The position numbers and the translations under genes are program-made. From NCBI GenBank assembly GCA_014238395.1, contig JABABE010000088.1, positions 1 to 11,809 of the forward strand: a DNA stretch of 11,809 bases. Reading direction: 5' to 3'. The notes under the pieces were generated by a model. It saw only the letters and a program-made list of their open reading frames with translations, did not search any database and was not told the origin of the DNA. Shown piece by piece: positions 1 through 8,158 of this stretch (its first letter is position 1; the number at the start of each line of letters is the position of its first letter). This stretch comes from Candidatus Kaiserbacteria bacterium (GTDB lineage: Bacteria > Patescibacteriota > Minisyncoccia > Phycocordibacterales > JABAAK01).

Positions 1-1514
1 GGGTTGTCATATGGATAAAATCCTATTAATGTAGAGTTTATAAATTCATTTTTATTTCCAATCTGTGCAGTACCTGTTTTTGCTGCTATTTTTAACCCAT
101 ATATATTTAATCTCTTGGCTGAGCCTATACCACTCACCACAGCATCTCTCATCCCCTTTTTGATAGTTTCTAGATTTTTATCCGACAATACTAATTTCAC
201 TTTTTCTGTTTTTTCATATTTATTGAATTTAGGCTCAACCAAAAAACCTCCATTAGCTAAAACTGCAGTAGCTCGAACCAACTGCATTGGTGTTGTCAAA
301 AAGTTATATTGTCCTATCGATGTATTATATGTATCACCAACTCTCCAAAAATCGTTAAAATTTTTCTTCTTCCATTCTGGATTTGGTACGACACCTTGTG
401 GTTCAGAACTTATATCTGTTTTTGTAGGAATCCCAAATCCAAAAAGGGTTGCGTATCTAAAAATTTTATCTATACCAAGACCAACTCTATTTTTGTACCC
501 ACCACCTATTTGATAAAAGTATACATTGGATGAAGCTGCAAGTGCTTCTGTTATATTTACATATCCGTGAGCCTTGTTATCTAAAAAATACGATGGATTA
601 TCTGGATCATATTTATTTTCCAAAACAAGTTGCCCTGGACTATGTATTCTTTCTTCTGGTGAAATTATATCTTCTTCAAGTGCTGCTAAAGCAATAAAAG
701 GTTTTACCACAGATCCAGGAGTTATCAACCCAGAGATGCTAGCATACACCCCACTATAATCCGGTCCTTCATCTTTTTTTCTGTTAACATAATCAACCGC
801 AGATATTATCTCTCCTGTGTTTACATTCATTATCACCACACTCGCAGATTTAAAACCGAGTTTGTTTGCGTCTTTTTTGATTGTGTCATAAATTATCTTT
901 TGTAATTCCAAATCAATTGTTAATTGCACATTTTTTCCTTCTTGAGGGTTTTCTACAAAACTTATCAAATTATTAGAATTGTCAGCACTTATCTGCTTTA
1001 TAAAAAAACCATTGCTACCTCGTAACAAGTTGTCAAATCTCTTTTCAACACCATACAGACCTTCAACATCAAGCACATAATAATTGCCGTTTTTGTCCTT
1101 TTTTGGGTATCTGACATTTCCTAATAAATGCAAGGATTCATCAGAAAACTTACGAATACCATACTCAACACCATCTTTTTGTTCATTATATGCAAGTAAT
1201 TCGCTGTTTCTATCTAAAATCAGACCTCTCTTGGCAAAGATTATTTCCCTATTTGAAACATTGTTAAAGGCTTGTTTTTTGTATTCCTTGTGCCCATTTA
1301 TCTGTATATTTGCTATTTGTGCAAGGAATAAAAGTGCAATTAAGACAAATAGAACACAAATTACAAAAAAGGATTTTTCTGCTAAACGAACTGTTATTTT
1401 AGACTCTGATGTAGTTGCTCTCATAGAATCAATTTTTCTATGTCTTATGACCTCGTATAATTCAAATTTGGATTTATCAGTTTTTGCTACCCTTTTGTTT
1501 TTAATTTTAATCAT
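1..1514 (-). CDS. mrdA: Penicillin-binding protein 2 (peptidoglycan transpeptidase), partial at the left edge
   Basis: This is the class B transpeptidase that cross-links peptidoglycan during cell elongation, working with RodA and MreBCD. Reading the minus strand from the ATG at 1514 gives 504 complete codons without a stop; the C-terminus lies outside the window. A short basic cytoplasmic tail leads to one transmembrane helix at about residues 46-66. The dimerisation-domain signature RGLILDRN is at 96-103. The three transpeptidase motifs are in order: SVVK with nucleophile S268, SSN at 328-330, and KTGTAQ from K479. The family is usually around 600 residues, so roughly the last 80-120 are probably missing because of the window edge, not because the gene is broken. 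The start overlaps the mreD stop as ATGA, which implies translational coupling. Its place after mreBCD supports PBP2 rather than the division enzyme PBP3. A rodA gene may follow outside the window (inference). Confidence 0.93.
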   Translation of the reverse strand, partial: MIKIKNKRVAKTDKSKFELYEVIRHRKIDSMRATTSESKITVRLAEKSFFVICVLFVLIALLFLAQIANIQINGHKEYKKQAFNNVSNREIIFAKRGLILDRNSELLAYNEQKDGVEYGIRKFSDESLHLLGNVRYPKKDKNGNYYVLDVEGLYGVEKRFDNLLRGSNGFFIKQISADNSNNLISFVENPQEGKNVQLTIDLELQKIIYDTIKKDANKLGFKSASVVIMNVNTGEIISAVDYVNRKKDEGPDYSGVYASISGLITPGSVVKPFIALAALEEDIISPEERIHSPGQLVLENKYDPDNPSYFLDNKAHGYVNITEALAASSNVYFYQIGGGYKNRVGLGIDKIFRYATLFGFGIPTKTDISSEPQGVVPNPEWKKKNFNDFWRVGDTYNTSIGQYNFLTTPMQLVRATAVLANGGFLVEPKFNKYEKTEKVKLVLSDKNLETIKKGMRDAVVSGIGSAKRLNIYGLKIAAKTGTAQIGNKNEFINSTLIGFYPYDN

Positions 1515-1786
1515 CCTAATAATTTTCTAAATCTAAATTTTTTATACAAAAATAAGGCTAACGATGTAAATAATGTTATATATACAAAAAAGAAAGATTG
1601 AAATAACGGAGAAGAGATTGGAGTTATAAGCGAATCCAAAAACACAGAAAAAAGTAAAATTACAGGTCCGTAGCCTCTAAGTACAAAAATAATTATAAAA
1701 GGTATTAAAAACCATTTATTTAAAAAAATAAGCGCTATGGCAAACAAAAGAAAAAAAGGTATTTGTAAAAAACTATATTTCATCAT
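1511..1786 (-). CDS. mreD: Short MreD-like membrane protein
   Basis: This 91-residue, very hydrophobic protein has about three membrane helices and a basic C-terminal tail (KKFRFRK). It lies exactly where mreD belongs, between mreC and the PBP2 gene. MreD is the integral membrane partner of MreC in the elongasome. The family is normally about 160 residues with five or six helices, so this is roughly half length, with no sign of a frameshift: the gene starts inside the end of mreC (14-base overlap) and its TGA overlaps the PBP2 ATG by four bases. Two ATG codons are adjacent (1786 and 1783) and either could be used. Neither has a recognisable Shine-Dalgarno sequence, so translation is probably coupled to mreC. 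I assign it mainly by position and hydrophobicity. No strong sequence motif confirms it, and a different small membrane protein filling the slot cannot be excluded. Confidence 0.62.
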   Translation of the reverse strand: MMKYSFLQIPFFLLFAIALIFLNKWFLIPFIIIFVLRGYGPVILLFSVFLDSLITPISSPLFQSFFFVYITLFTSLALFLYKKFRFRKLLG

Positions 1787-2471
1787 TACTTATTATAACT
1801 TTACTTATTAAAAATGGATTAGCTAAAAGTGAAGCATAAACACTTACATCTGTAGTTTTTTCTATCTTTTCAATAGACACAACTCTACCGACAACAAACC
1901 CCTCTGCAAAGACAGCGTCCCCGGCAGAAACATCTATGGTTTCAGGGACCTCTAGTCTAACACCACCACTGCCTATTCCGTAAGCCTCTGTAACAAAATC
2001 ATTTACTCTAAAATGTGTACCCGTGTGAGGAGAACTATGCAGAGTTACTTCTGATCTGTTGTTCCAGACAGATGAAATGTATCCTATATAATTTTCATAC
2101 TTATCAAATACTTTCTGAGATTTTTTTATCCCAGATTCTGAGCCATGACTTACAATTAAAATATCATAATCAGTTTTAGGTGGTCTAAGTATTACATCTG
2201 CTAATACACCAGATATTGAAACATTATTATAAAATTTACTTTCTTTTTCTTTTTCTTTTAATACAAAAATTTGTCTTTGTAATTCTTCTGTTTGTGACAT
2301 CAAAATTGCATTTGATGTGGAGTTACTTATTTCAGATAAAGATATTCCAAAACTCCATATAGGGGCGACTAATTTAAAGGATATGTACGAGAATTTTTGT
2401 GGAGCAAATATATAAAAAAAAATAAAAAATATTGATAAGTACATACAAGCTAATCTGATATTTTTGTTCAT
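1773..2471 (-). CDS. mreC: Rod shape-determining protein MreC
   Basis: MreC is a bitopic membrane protein that links cytoplasmic MreB filaments to PBP2 and the wall synthesis machinery outside. The 232-residue product has one N-terminal transmembrane helix at about residues 8-23. A charged, heptad-like coiled-coil stretch follows at about 50-82, rich in E, Q and K. The rest is a beta-rich extracytoplasmic part. Within it, the segment around 171-203, with a GDAVFAEGFVVGRV stretch, and the ending ANPFLISKVII are typical of MreC beta domains. The length is a little short for the family (250-300). The start is two bases after the mreB stop, and the end overlaps mreD by 14 bases. There is no Shine-Dalgarno sequence before the ATG, so translation probably continues from mreB. 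The assignment is strong from the combination of architecture and position. Confidence 0.88.
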   Translation of the reverse strand: MNKNIRLACMYLSIFFIFFYIFAPQKFSYISFKLVAPIWSFGISLSEISNSTSNAILMSQTEELQRQIFVLKEKEKESKFYNNVSISGVLADVILRPPKTDYDILIVSHGSESGIKKSQKVFDKYENYIGYISSVWNNRSEVTLHSSPHTGTHFRVNDFVTEAYGIGSGGVRLEVPETIDVSAGDAVFAEGFVVGRVVSIEKIEKTTDVSVYASLLANPFLISKVIISNDEI

Positions 2472-2473
2472 TT

Positions 2474-3601
2474 TTATTTATCAATTATTTTTTTTGAATG
2501 GTTTGCAACCTCTTCGACAAAAAAATGTGCATACTTTTTAGGATTTCTTGCGATTTTAACAGTTCCTTCAACCACAGCTTTGATTGGATTGTCTGGGACA
2601 ATTATTTTTATTCCTATTTTGTCTTCAAGCTTTTTTCTAAACCCTGGTATCAGAGCACCACCACCAACCAAAAATGTTCCAGAAAGAACCAAATCCCCTG
2701 CAACTTCTGTTGGTAATTTTTTTACAAATTCTCTTATAGATTCAATTATGTCAGAAAGGGGTTTTTCTATAAAACTAAAAATATCTTTTGAATCAACTAA
2801 GATTGATGTTGGTAGTCCAGAAGAAATATCAATACCATGCACTCTAAACTTTGTCTTTGTACCTACTGGTTCAGAAAAGACAGATACCTTTAACACCTCA
2901 GATGTTCTAAGTCCTATGTCTATGGATTTTTCTGTTCTCATCTTTTTTTGTATATATTCATTACATTTATCTCCGGCAACTGTTAAACTAGACGAAGCCA
3001 CTATGCCGTTTGATGCCAATACAACGGTATCACTTGTTCCTCCACCGATATCGATAATCATATGCGCTGTTTCTTTTTCAATTGGAAGTGAAAGACCTAA
3101 AGCTGCGGCTATCGGTTCGTACACAATGTACACTTCACGAGCACCGGCATTCATCACAGCATCTTTCACTGATTCTGCATCCATAATTCCAACATCAGAA
3201 GGAACACCCACGACCACTATTGGTGATAAGATTTTTGGAGATATTTTTTCAGATTTTATTAAAAATTGTTTTATAAATTGTTCTGAAACTTCAAAGTCTG
3301 CAACGACACCATTTTTCATTGGATGAATAACTTTAAGATGTTCTGGTGTACGACCAAGCATTTCGTGAGCTCTTTTTCCAATTATTTCTATTGTATTGGT
3401 TTTTTTGTTTAGAATGACATAACTTGGCTCGCTAAAAATAATTCCTTTTCCATCTAAATGAACACAAGTTGTCGCTGTTCCTAAATCTATCCCTATTTTG
3501 TTTGATAAAAGAGAGAAAAAATTCCTTTTTATTTTTTTGTTTTTTCTCAATCTTTTAACCATATTATTTACTATAATATCATTTATTAATGCTCGAATCA
3601 T
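2474..3601 (-). CDS. mreB: Rod shape-determining protein MreB (canonical copy)
   Basis: MreB is the bacterial actin that forms membrane-bound ATP-dependent filaments organising side-wall synthesis. Residues are numbered in the 375-residue reading from 3601. Phosphate-1 motif IGIDLGTATT starts at residue 36, phosphate-2 motif IIDIGGGTS at 182-190, and the adenosine-binding LVGGGALIPG at 311-320. E162 (in VYEP) and T189 (in GGGT) match the catalytic E131 and T158 of Thermotoga maritima MreB, and D184 matches the phosphate-2 aspartate, so ATPase activity should be intact. The ATG at 3601 lies inside the ABC ATPase gene (23-base overlap) and has only a weak GGA upstream. A second ATG at residue 14 (position 3562) begins MVKRLRKNKK, which looks more like usual MreB N-termini and would remove the overlap; it is a serious alternative start. 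The extra 13 residues are hydrophobic and could also be an amphipathic membrane anchor. mreC follows after two bases. Confidence 0.93.
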   Translation of the reverse strand: MIRALINDIIVNNMVKRLRKNKKIKRNFFSLLSNKIGIDLGTATTCVHLDGKGIIFSEPSYVILNKKTNTIEIIGKRAHEMLGRTPEHLKVIHPMKNGVVADFEVSEQFIKQFLIKSEKISPKILSPIVVVGVPSDVGIMDAESVKDAVMNAGAREVYIVYEPIAAALGLSLPIEKETAHMIIDIGGGTSDTVVLASNGIVASSSLTVAGDKCNEYIQKKMRTEKSIDIGLRTSEVLKVSVFSEPVGTKTKFRVHGIDISSGLPTSILVDSKDIFSFIEKPLSDIIESIREFVKKLPTEVAGDLVLSGTFLVGGGALIPGFRKKLEDKIGIKIIVPDNPIKAVVEGTVKIARNPKKYAHFFVEEVANHSKKIIDK

Positions 3602-4271
3602 TTATTATATTTCCATCACTTATTTCTATCATTCGGTCTGCCCTTTCTGCATATTCTAACTCATGTGTAATCATAATAATTGTAATTTTTAACTCATCTG
3701 AGATATTTTTAAGCTCTTTCATAACTTTTTCTGAAGTTTCGTGATCCAAGTTTGCTGTCGGCTCATCTGCAAACACAATTGATGGTTTTCCAACAATAGC
3801 CCTTGATATTGCAACTCTTTGCTTTTCCCCACCTGAAATCTCGCTTGGATATCTGTTAATCATCTCACCTATCCCAACTTTGGTTAGAGTTTCTTTTGAC
3901 ATTTCTTCAGCTTTTTTATTTGAAATACCTTTTGCTAGTAAAGATAATTTTACATTCTCTAATACACTTAATTCTTTTATTAATGCAGAATCTTGAAATA
4001 TGTATCCGAAATTATTCAACCTGAATTCTGCTTGTTCTTTAATATTCAAATTAGAAGTCTCTTTACCAAAAATACTTATGCTTCCCGATGTAGGTACATC
4101 AAGTAAACTCATTTGGTATATTAATGTACTTTTTCCAGCTCCTGATTCACCTATAATAGATAAGAACTGTCCTTCAGGGATATCAAGATTTATTCCATTT
4201 AAAATTTTTTTCAAATGGTCACCATCTTTGAATGATTTAATTAGATTTCTTACTTGTAAAATATTTGTCAT
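3579..4271 (-). CDS. ABC transporter ATPase, MacB/LolD/FtsE type
   Basis: This 230-residue protein is the cytoplasmic ATPase of an ABC export or mechanotransmission system. All nucleotide-binding motifs are present: Walker A GESGAGKST at 41-49, Q-loop Q93, signature ISGGEKQ at 145-151, Walker B SIVFADE at 164-170 directly followed by PTANLD, and H-loop H203. The PTANLD sequence and the compact size fit the MacB/LolD/FtsE family, whose members pair with four-helix permeases having a large extracytoplasmic domain. Exactly such a permease is encoded one base upstream, and a HlyD-type adaptor upstream of that. The segment just before the ATG reads AGAAAGATAAT, a weak ribosome-binding site at best. 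The family handles macrolides, peptides, lipoproteins or wall-hydrolase activation, and the sequence does not say which applies here. The last bases overlap the longer reading of mreB. Confidence 0.93.
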   Translation of the reverse strand: MTNILQVRNLIKSFKDGDHLKKILNGINLDIPEGQFLSIIGESGAGKSTLIYQMSLLDVPTSGSISIFGKETSNLNIKEQAEFRLNNFGYIFQDSALIKELSVLENVKLSLLAKGISNKKAEEMSKETLTKVGIGEMINRYPSEISGGEKQRVAISRAIVGKPSIVFADEPTANLDHETSEKVMKELKNISDELKITIIMITHELEYAERADRMIEISDGNIINDSSINK

Positions 4272-4272
4272 A

Positions 4273-5538
4273 TTATCTTTCTAAAATTGTATTAAGTGTG
4301 TTTCTTTTAGTAATTAAGTGTGCAGGCAAAAATCCAGCAAAAATCGACATCACAAAAAGTAAAAGGATTTTTGTAATCAAACCAGGTATAGTTACAAACA
4401 ATATACCATCACTAAATGGGAAGTCGATCGGGTTTGCATCAAAATATGGAATTAAAAAGAATATTAGAATCAAAAGACCGATAAGTATCCCAAAAAAAGT
4501 ATACATAAATGATAAAAACATATAAGAGAGTTTTAGTGACAAAGGAGATATGCCTATTCCTTTTAATATACCAATTTGTCTTTGTTTTGTTATAGCTGAT
4601 ATAAAAATGACAATAAATAACATTACAGTAACAACTACTATGCTTATAGTTCCAACTGCATTTGAAAGTAACACAAATGTCTTTCTTATGTTGCCGATAT
4701 ATTTCCCTATACTTTCTTCCGATGATCTTACATTTATCAGTGAGTTATCAGTCGATGCTTTTATCGAATTAATAACATAGGTTGTATCTGCTTTGCTTGT
4801 TATTCTGATCCCTATATTATCTGGTCCTAACAAGGCACCTTGGCCCAAAATCTCCCTAAGTTCTCTGTCTGGAATTAATATCCCATAGTCATATTCTTGT
4901 TGTTTTGAATTTATAATACCAATAACCTGAAATTTTTTGGGAGCAGAGGTATTATTCTCAAATCTTATTTCTATAATTTCCCCAGGTTTGATATCACCAA
5001 GCACTCTTTCGTCGGTAAACAGCTTCTCATCTTTTTTTGCAGTTAATCTGCTTCCTAAGATCACAGAATTCACATCTGTGTCCACAAACCATCTGCCTTC
5101 TATTATTTTTTTATCCAATCCAAAAAAATTCTTTTCTTTCTTAAAATCTATTCCAGTTACAATTGCATATACATCGACACCAACCTCACCAACTCTTCTG
5201 TATATAGAAGTCTTGTAATCTTTGTACAATCTTGCATCGGAGACATATCGTGGCGCGTACCCTTTTATATCTTTATTGTTATCCAATACATTAAAAAGTT
5301 CATTATATTTTTTGATGTATTGATTTTGTTCTGTTGGCGCTATGAACACTTCCCCAGTACGCAGTTCTTTAATTCCTACGATACTCCCTTCTATTAACCC
5401 TACTAAAAGACCAGATACTACGACCAGATTAAGAAAAGTTAAAGTAATCACAAAAATGATTAAACCACTTGTCCATTTAGAAAATTTAAAAAAGTATCTA
5501 GTTGCTAAAAACCAAGCAGTACGAACTACATTTGACAT
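4273..5538 (-). CDS. ABC transporter permease, MacB/LolC/FtsX type
   Basis: This 421-residue membrane subunit is the partner of the ATPase encoded next to it. The topology is typical of the family. One transmembrane helix lies at about 24-48. It is followed by a roughly 235-residue extracytoplasmic domain resembling the MacB periplasmic core, then three helices at about 290-316, 337-364 and 380-405. The KQRQIGILKGIG stretch at 318-329, just after helix 2, is the cytoplasmic coupling segment of FtsX-like permeases that contacts the ATPase. The first residues (VVRTAWFLATRYFF) resemble the LolC/LolE N-terminus. Its ATG is two bases after the adaptor stop, and AGGTG at 5549-5553 is a plausible Shine-Dalgarno sequence with about 10 bases of spacing. 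The separate ATPase rules out a fused MacB. The substrate is unknown. LolCE and general MacB-like export are both possible; the adaptor favours the MacA/MacB or YknXYZ type of system. Confidence 0.88.
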   Translation of the reverse strand: MSNVVRTAWFLATRYFFKFSKWTSGLIIFVITLTFLNLVVVSGLLVGLIEGSIVGIKELRTGEVFIAPTEQNQYIKKYNELFNVLDNNKDIKGYAPRYVSDARLYKDYKTSIYRRVGEVGVDVYAIVTGIDFKKEKNFFGLDKKIIEGRWFVDTDVNSVILGSRLTAKKDEKLFTDERVLGDIKPGEIIEIRFENNTSAPKKFQVIGIINSKQQEYDYGILIPDRELREILGQGALLGPDNIGIRITSKADTTYVINSIKASTDNSLINVRSSEESIGKYIGNIRKTFVLLSNAVGTISIVVVTVMLFIVIFISAITKQRQIGILKGIGISPLSLKLSYMFLSFMYTFFGILIGLLILIFFLIPYFDANPIDFPFSDGILFVTIPGLITKILLLFVMSIFAGFLPAHLITKRNTLNTILER

Positions 5539-5540
5539 AT

Positions 5541-7103
5541 TTATTTAACACCTTTGTATTTGTTTGAATCTTTTATGACTATATCTCCTTCGTGTACACC
5601 AGATGTTATAATGACATCAGAACCAACAACATCAGAGATTCTAATTTTTGTTTTTGTTAATTTTCCTGTCATAAAATCTTTTATAAAAACATAACTTGTA
5701 TTTGTTGAATCTTTGAAGACAGATAGTTGTGGTACATATAGTGCATCGTTATAGGACTTTTTGCTTATTTTCACATCAACTCCAAACCCTGTTTTAATAT
5801 CTACTTTGTTTGTGTCAAAATCAATAGTAACAACATACACAGAAATATTATTTTTTATTTTTTCTTGCAGTGATATATCTGAAATTATTCCATCATAATC
5901 TCCTTTGAAAGCATTAAAATTAATTATTACATTATCGTTCACATCTAAATCATCAATATCAAGTTCTGATACATCAACCTCTATTTGATAATCATCTTTT
6001 GTAAATACTCTACCCACATATGTGTGTGAAGCAATGTTTTGACTAACCGTCAAATCTAATTCTGATATTGTTCCGTCTACAGGTGATCTGATTATTGTCT
6101 TTTCTAAATCAGCATTTATCCTGTCTATATCCACTTCTCTTGAAAGTATGTATAACTCTTGAGTTTTAATTTTACTCTTTATTCCTTCTATCACATCAGT
6201 AAAGTCACTTAGTCCTTTGCTCACATTACTAAGTTCCAATATAACATTATCTCTTTTTTCAACAACCTTTTTTCTTGCGGATGATGTCACGAGATAAACT
6301 CTGTTAAGCAACTTTTCGTCTGCGTCATCCACTGTGACGAGCTCTTCTGATAGATTGAGTATTATTTTCTGCAGATAGTCGTGTATTACATATATATCAT
6401 GCAGAACTCCGTTTACACTTGATATGAAGAATTCTGCTGTTATAGAGTCAATATCTACTGTATTAAAGGCATATTGATCCCAAGAATCAAGTATATACTG
6501 TATTTCTCTTCTTTTGGTTTCAAAATATTCTTTTGCTTTGCGGCTAATGTTGTATTCAAAATAAGGCCTTCTTGTTCTGGCGTTTGAAAATAGGTGGTCC
6601 AATTCTAAAAAAACAGCTTGTTTTGTGTCATTTAAGATATCGTCGATCTCTATAATAGATTGATCTATTTCCCTTCTTGCGCTCGCTGATACTACTGTAA
6701 ACTGTTTCTGTGCCGATACTGCTTCTGTTTTCTTAGGACCTCCTTTTATGTCTTCTAATTTGCTTTTTTCAATTTCTAGTTCGACATATGCCTTTGCCAT
6801 ATCGGCATTTAAATCATCATTGTTTAAAAATGCAATTATTTCATTTTTTAAAACTCTGTCTCCTTCTTTTTTTAGTACAGACTTTACAACACCGCTTGTT
6901 TGGAAAGAAAGTGTTCGATCAGAATCAGAAATAACAGTTCCATAAACAGTTAAGATATCTTCTATATCTTTTCTTTCTACTATGTGTTGTTTTTCAAATG
7001 TATTGGATTGAAAATAAGTTAAAAAATACCAATATGCAACAAAAACAGAGATTACTATTATTAGCAATGAAACAATCCATTTAAACAAAGGCTTAGTAAA
7101 CAT
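5541..7103 (-). CDS. HlyD/MacA-family membrane fusion (adaptor) protein with a long helical insert
   Basis: This is the extracytoplasmic adaptor of the ABC exporter. From the ATG at 7103 it has 520 residues; a TTG two codons earlier is in frame but less likely. An N-terminal membrane anchor lies at about 9-28. The first half of a lipoyl/biotinyl-like domain spans about 53-96, with SGVVKSVLKKEGDRV. The second half starts near 337 with IIRSPVDGTISELDL. Beta-barrel and membrane-proximal domains follow to the C-terminus (for example YVPQLSVF near 456 and GVHEGDIVIK near 502). The two lipoyl halves are separated by about 235 residues of mainly helical, charged sequence. That is far longer than the hairpin of MacA-type adaptors, and parts of it read as long coiled coil. 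There is no signal-peptidase II lipobox. The permease gene follows after two bases. The role is clear at family level; the substrate is not. Confidence 0.85.
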   Translation of the reverse strand: MFTKPLFKWIVSLLIIVISVFVAYWYFLTYFQSNTFEKQHIVERKDIEDILTVYGTVISDSDRTLSFQTSGVVKSVLKKEGDRVLKNEIIAFLNNDDLNADMAKAYVELEIEKSKLEDIKGGPKKTEAVSAQKQFTVVSASARREIDQSIIEIDDILNDTKQAVFLELDHLFSNARTRRPYFEYNISRKAKEYFETKRREIQYILDSWDQYAFNTVDIDSITAEFFISSVNGVLHDIYVIHDYLQKIILNLSEELVTVDDADEKLLNRVYLVTSSARKKVVEKRDNVILELSNVSKGLSDFTDVIEGIKSKIKTQELYILSREVDIDRINADLEKTIIRSPVDGTISELDLTVSQNIASHTYVGRVFTKDDYQIEVDVSELDIDDLDVNDNVIINFNAFKGDYDGIISDISLQEKIKNNISVYVVTIDFDTNKVDIKTGFGVDVKISKKSYNDALYVPQLSVFKDSTNTSYVFIKDFMTGKLTKTKIRISDVVGSDVIITSGVHEGDIVIKDSNKYKGVK

Positions 7104-7118
7104 AATCAATATGTATTA

Positions 7119-8150
7119 TTATATACCAATATCGTTTTTTGTAACATATGCAAGCAAAAAAAGTATAAATACAAGGCTTAAAACAGTTAGTATATTTTTT
7201 ATAGAGTTTGGTATTTTAAACCTAAAAACAGACTCTATCAGTGTTATACATATAAGACCACCATCTAGTATCGGCAATGGTAACACATTAAAGAGTGCAA
7301 GGCTAATAGAAAGTAGTCCTAGGAAGAAGACGAAGCTTGTAAATCCATTTGAAGCCGCTTGTGCTGAATGCTCTGCTATTTTCACAGGCCCAGAAAGAGA
7401 TTCTTTTGCAATTTCCGAATTTTTTTCTACAAAAATATTTTTAAGTAATACAAAAAATTTTTTTGTTATTGTGTAGGTAAACATAGAAGAATAAATGAGT
7501 GAGTTTTTCAAATTTGAATGAACATAATAAGTTTCCACAACTCCAAAACTTTCCCCGTCCAACGCTTCTTTCAATGGTATTGGCGCAGAGATATTTTCAT
7601 TATTTCTTGAAAGACTTATATCTATATTTTTTTTATTTGTAGCCTTTAAGAATTCTGAAAATGACTTTTCATTATCAAAATTATCTATTCTGTCTCCTAC
7701 AGATACATTCATATGACTTATCTCATCCGATACATAAGCAACATATAGTCTTTTTTCCCCAAAATCAGCAAATTCCTTAACAGGTGTTTGAAAATTGTGA
7801 CCTATTAAAAAAACAATAAAAAATGCAAAAATGGCAAAAAGAATGTTAAAAATCAAACCGCCAGATAAGATTAATAACCTTTTTATTAGGCTTTGTTGTG
7901 AAAAACCGTCTTTTTTATCTATTTCATCATCCCTTATACCTACTATGTCTACAAAACCTCCCAAAGGCACTGCACCCAGTGTATATTCAGTTCCTTTGTA
8001 TGTTTTTGAAAAAATTTTAGGTCGAAATCCTACAGAGAACTCACGGACTGCTACACCAAAAATCTTAGCAAATATAAAATGCCCTAATTCGTGTACAATG
8101 ACAAGTATTACTACAACTACTAGAAACCAAAAAAATATTTCAAACAGCAT
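7119..8150 (-). CDS. rseP: RseP-family site-2 zinc metalloprotease (intramembrane)
   Basis: This intramembrane protease cleaves transmembrane segments of regulatory proteins or remnant signal peptides. The catalytic zinc motif HELGH is at 20-24 in the first membrane helix. The conserved partner motif NVLPLPILDGG is at 288-298 in a late helix, with the aspartate ligand present. GGFV at 64-67 belongs to the membrane-reentrant loop, and a second helix lies at about 95-117. The middle (about 120-215) is extracytoplasmic, with VSVGDRI at 149-155 typical of a PDZ domain, so there is probably one PDZ domain rather than the two of E. coli RseP. SGPVKIAE at 253-260 is another conserved family segment. 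The length of 343 is normal for single-PDZ members. The gene follows frr by eight bases; frr and rseP also lie near each other in many bacteria. The target here cannot be read from the sequence. Confidence 0.93.
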   Translation of the reverse strand: MLFEIFFWFLVVVVILVIVHELGHFIFAKIFGVAVREFSVGFRPKIFSKTYKGTEYTLGAVPLGGFVDIVGIRDDEIDKKDGFSQQSLIKRLLILSGGLIFNILFAIFAFFIVFLIGHNFQTPVKEFADFGEKRLYVAYVSDEISHMNVSVGDRIDNFDNEKSFSEFLKATNKKNIDISLSRNNENISAPIPLKEALDGESFGVVETYYVHSNLKNSLIYSSMFTYTITKKFFVLLKNIFVEKNSEIAKESLSGPVKIAEHSAQAASNGFTSFVFFLGLLSISLALFNVLPLPILDGGLICITLIESVFRFKIPNSIKNILTVLSLVFILFLLAYVTKNDIGI

Positions 8151-8158
8151 AACAAATA

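Noticed and set aside
1511..1513. UGA read as an amino acid (alternative genetic code of some reduced bacteria)
   Set aside because: The UGA ends mreD in a normal ATGA overlap with the next start. I saw no in-frame UGA inside the other genes, so recoding has no support.
115..1530. Several plus-strand frames in the first 1.5 kb
   Set aside because: The minus strand here encodes PBP2 without interruption, with S268, SSN and KTG in one frame, so the plus-strand frames are shadows.
2580..3326. A 248-residue open frame on the plus strand
   Set aside because: It is antisense to mreB, whose three nucleotide-binding motifs are all in frame on the other strand. The plus-strand translation has no recognisable domain.
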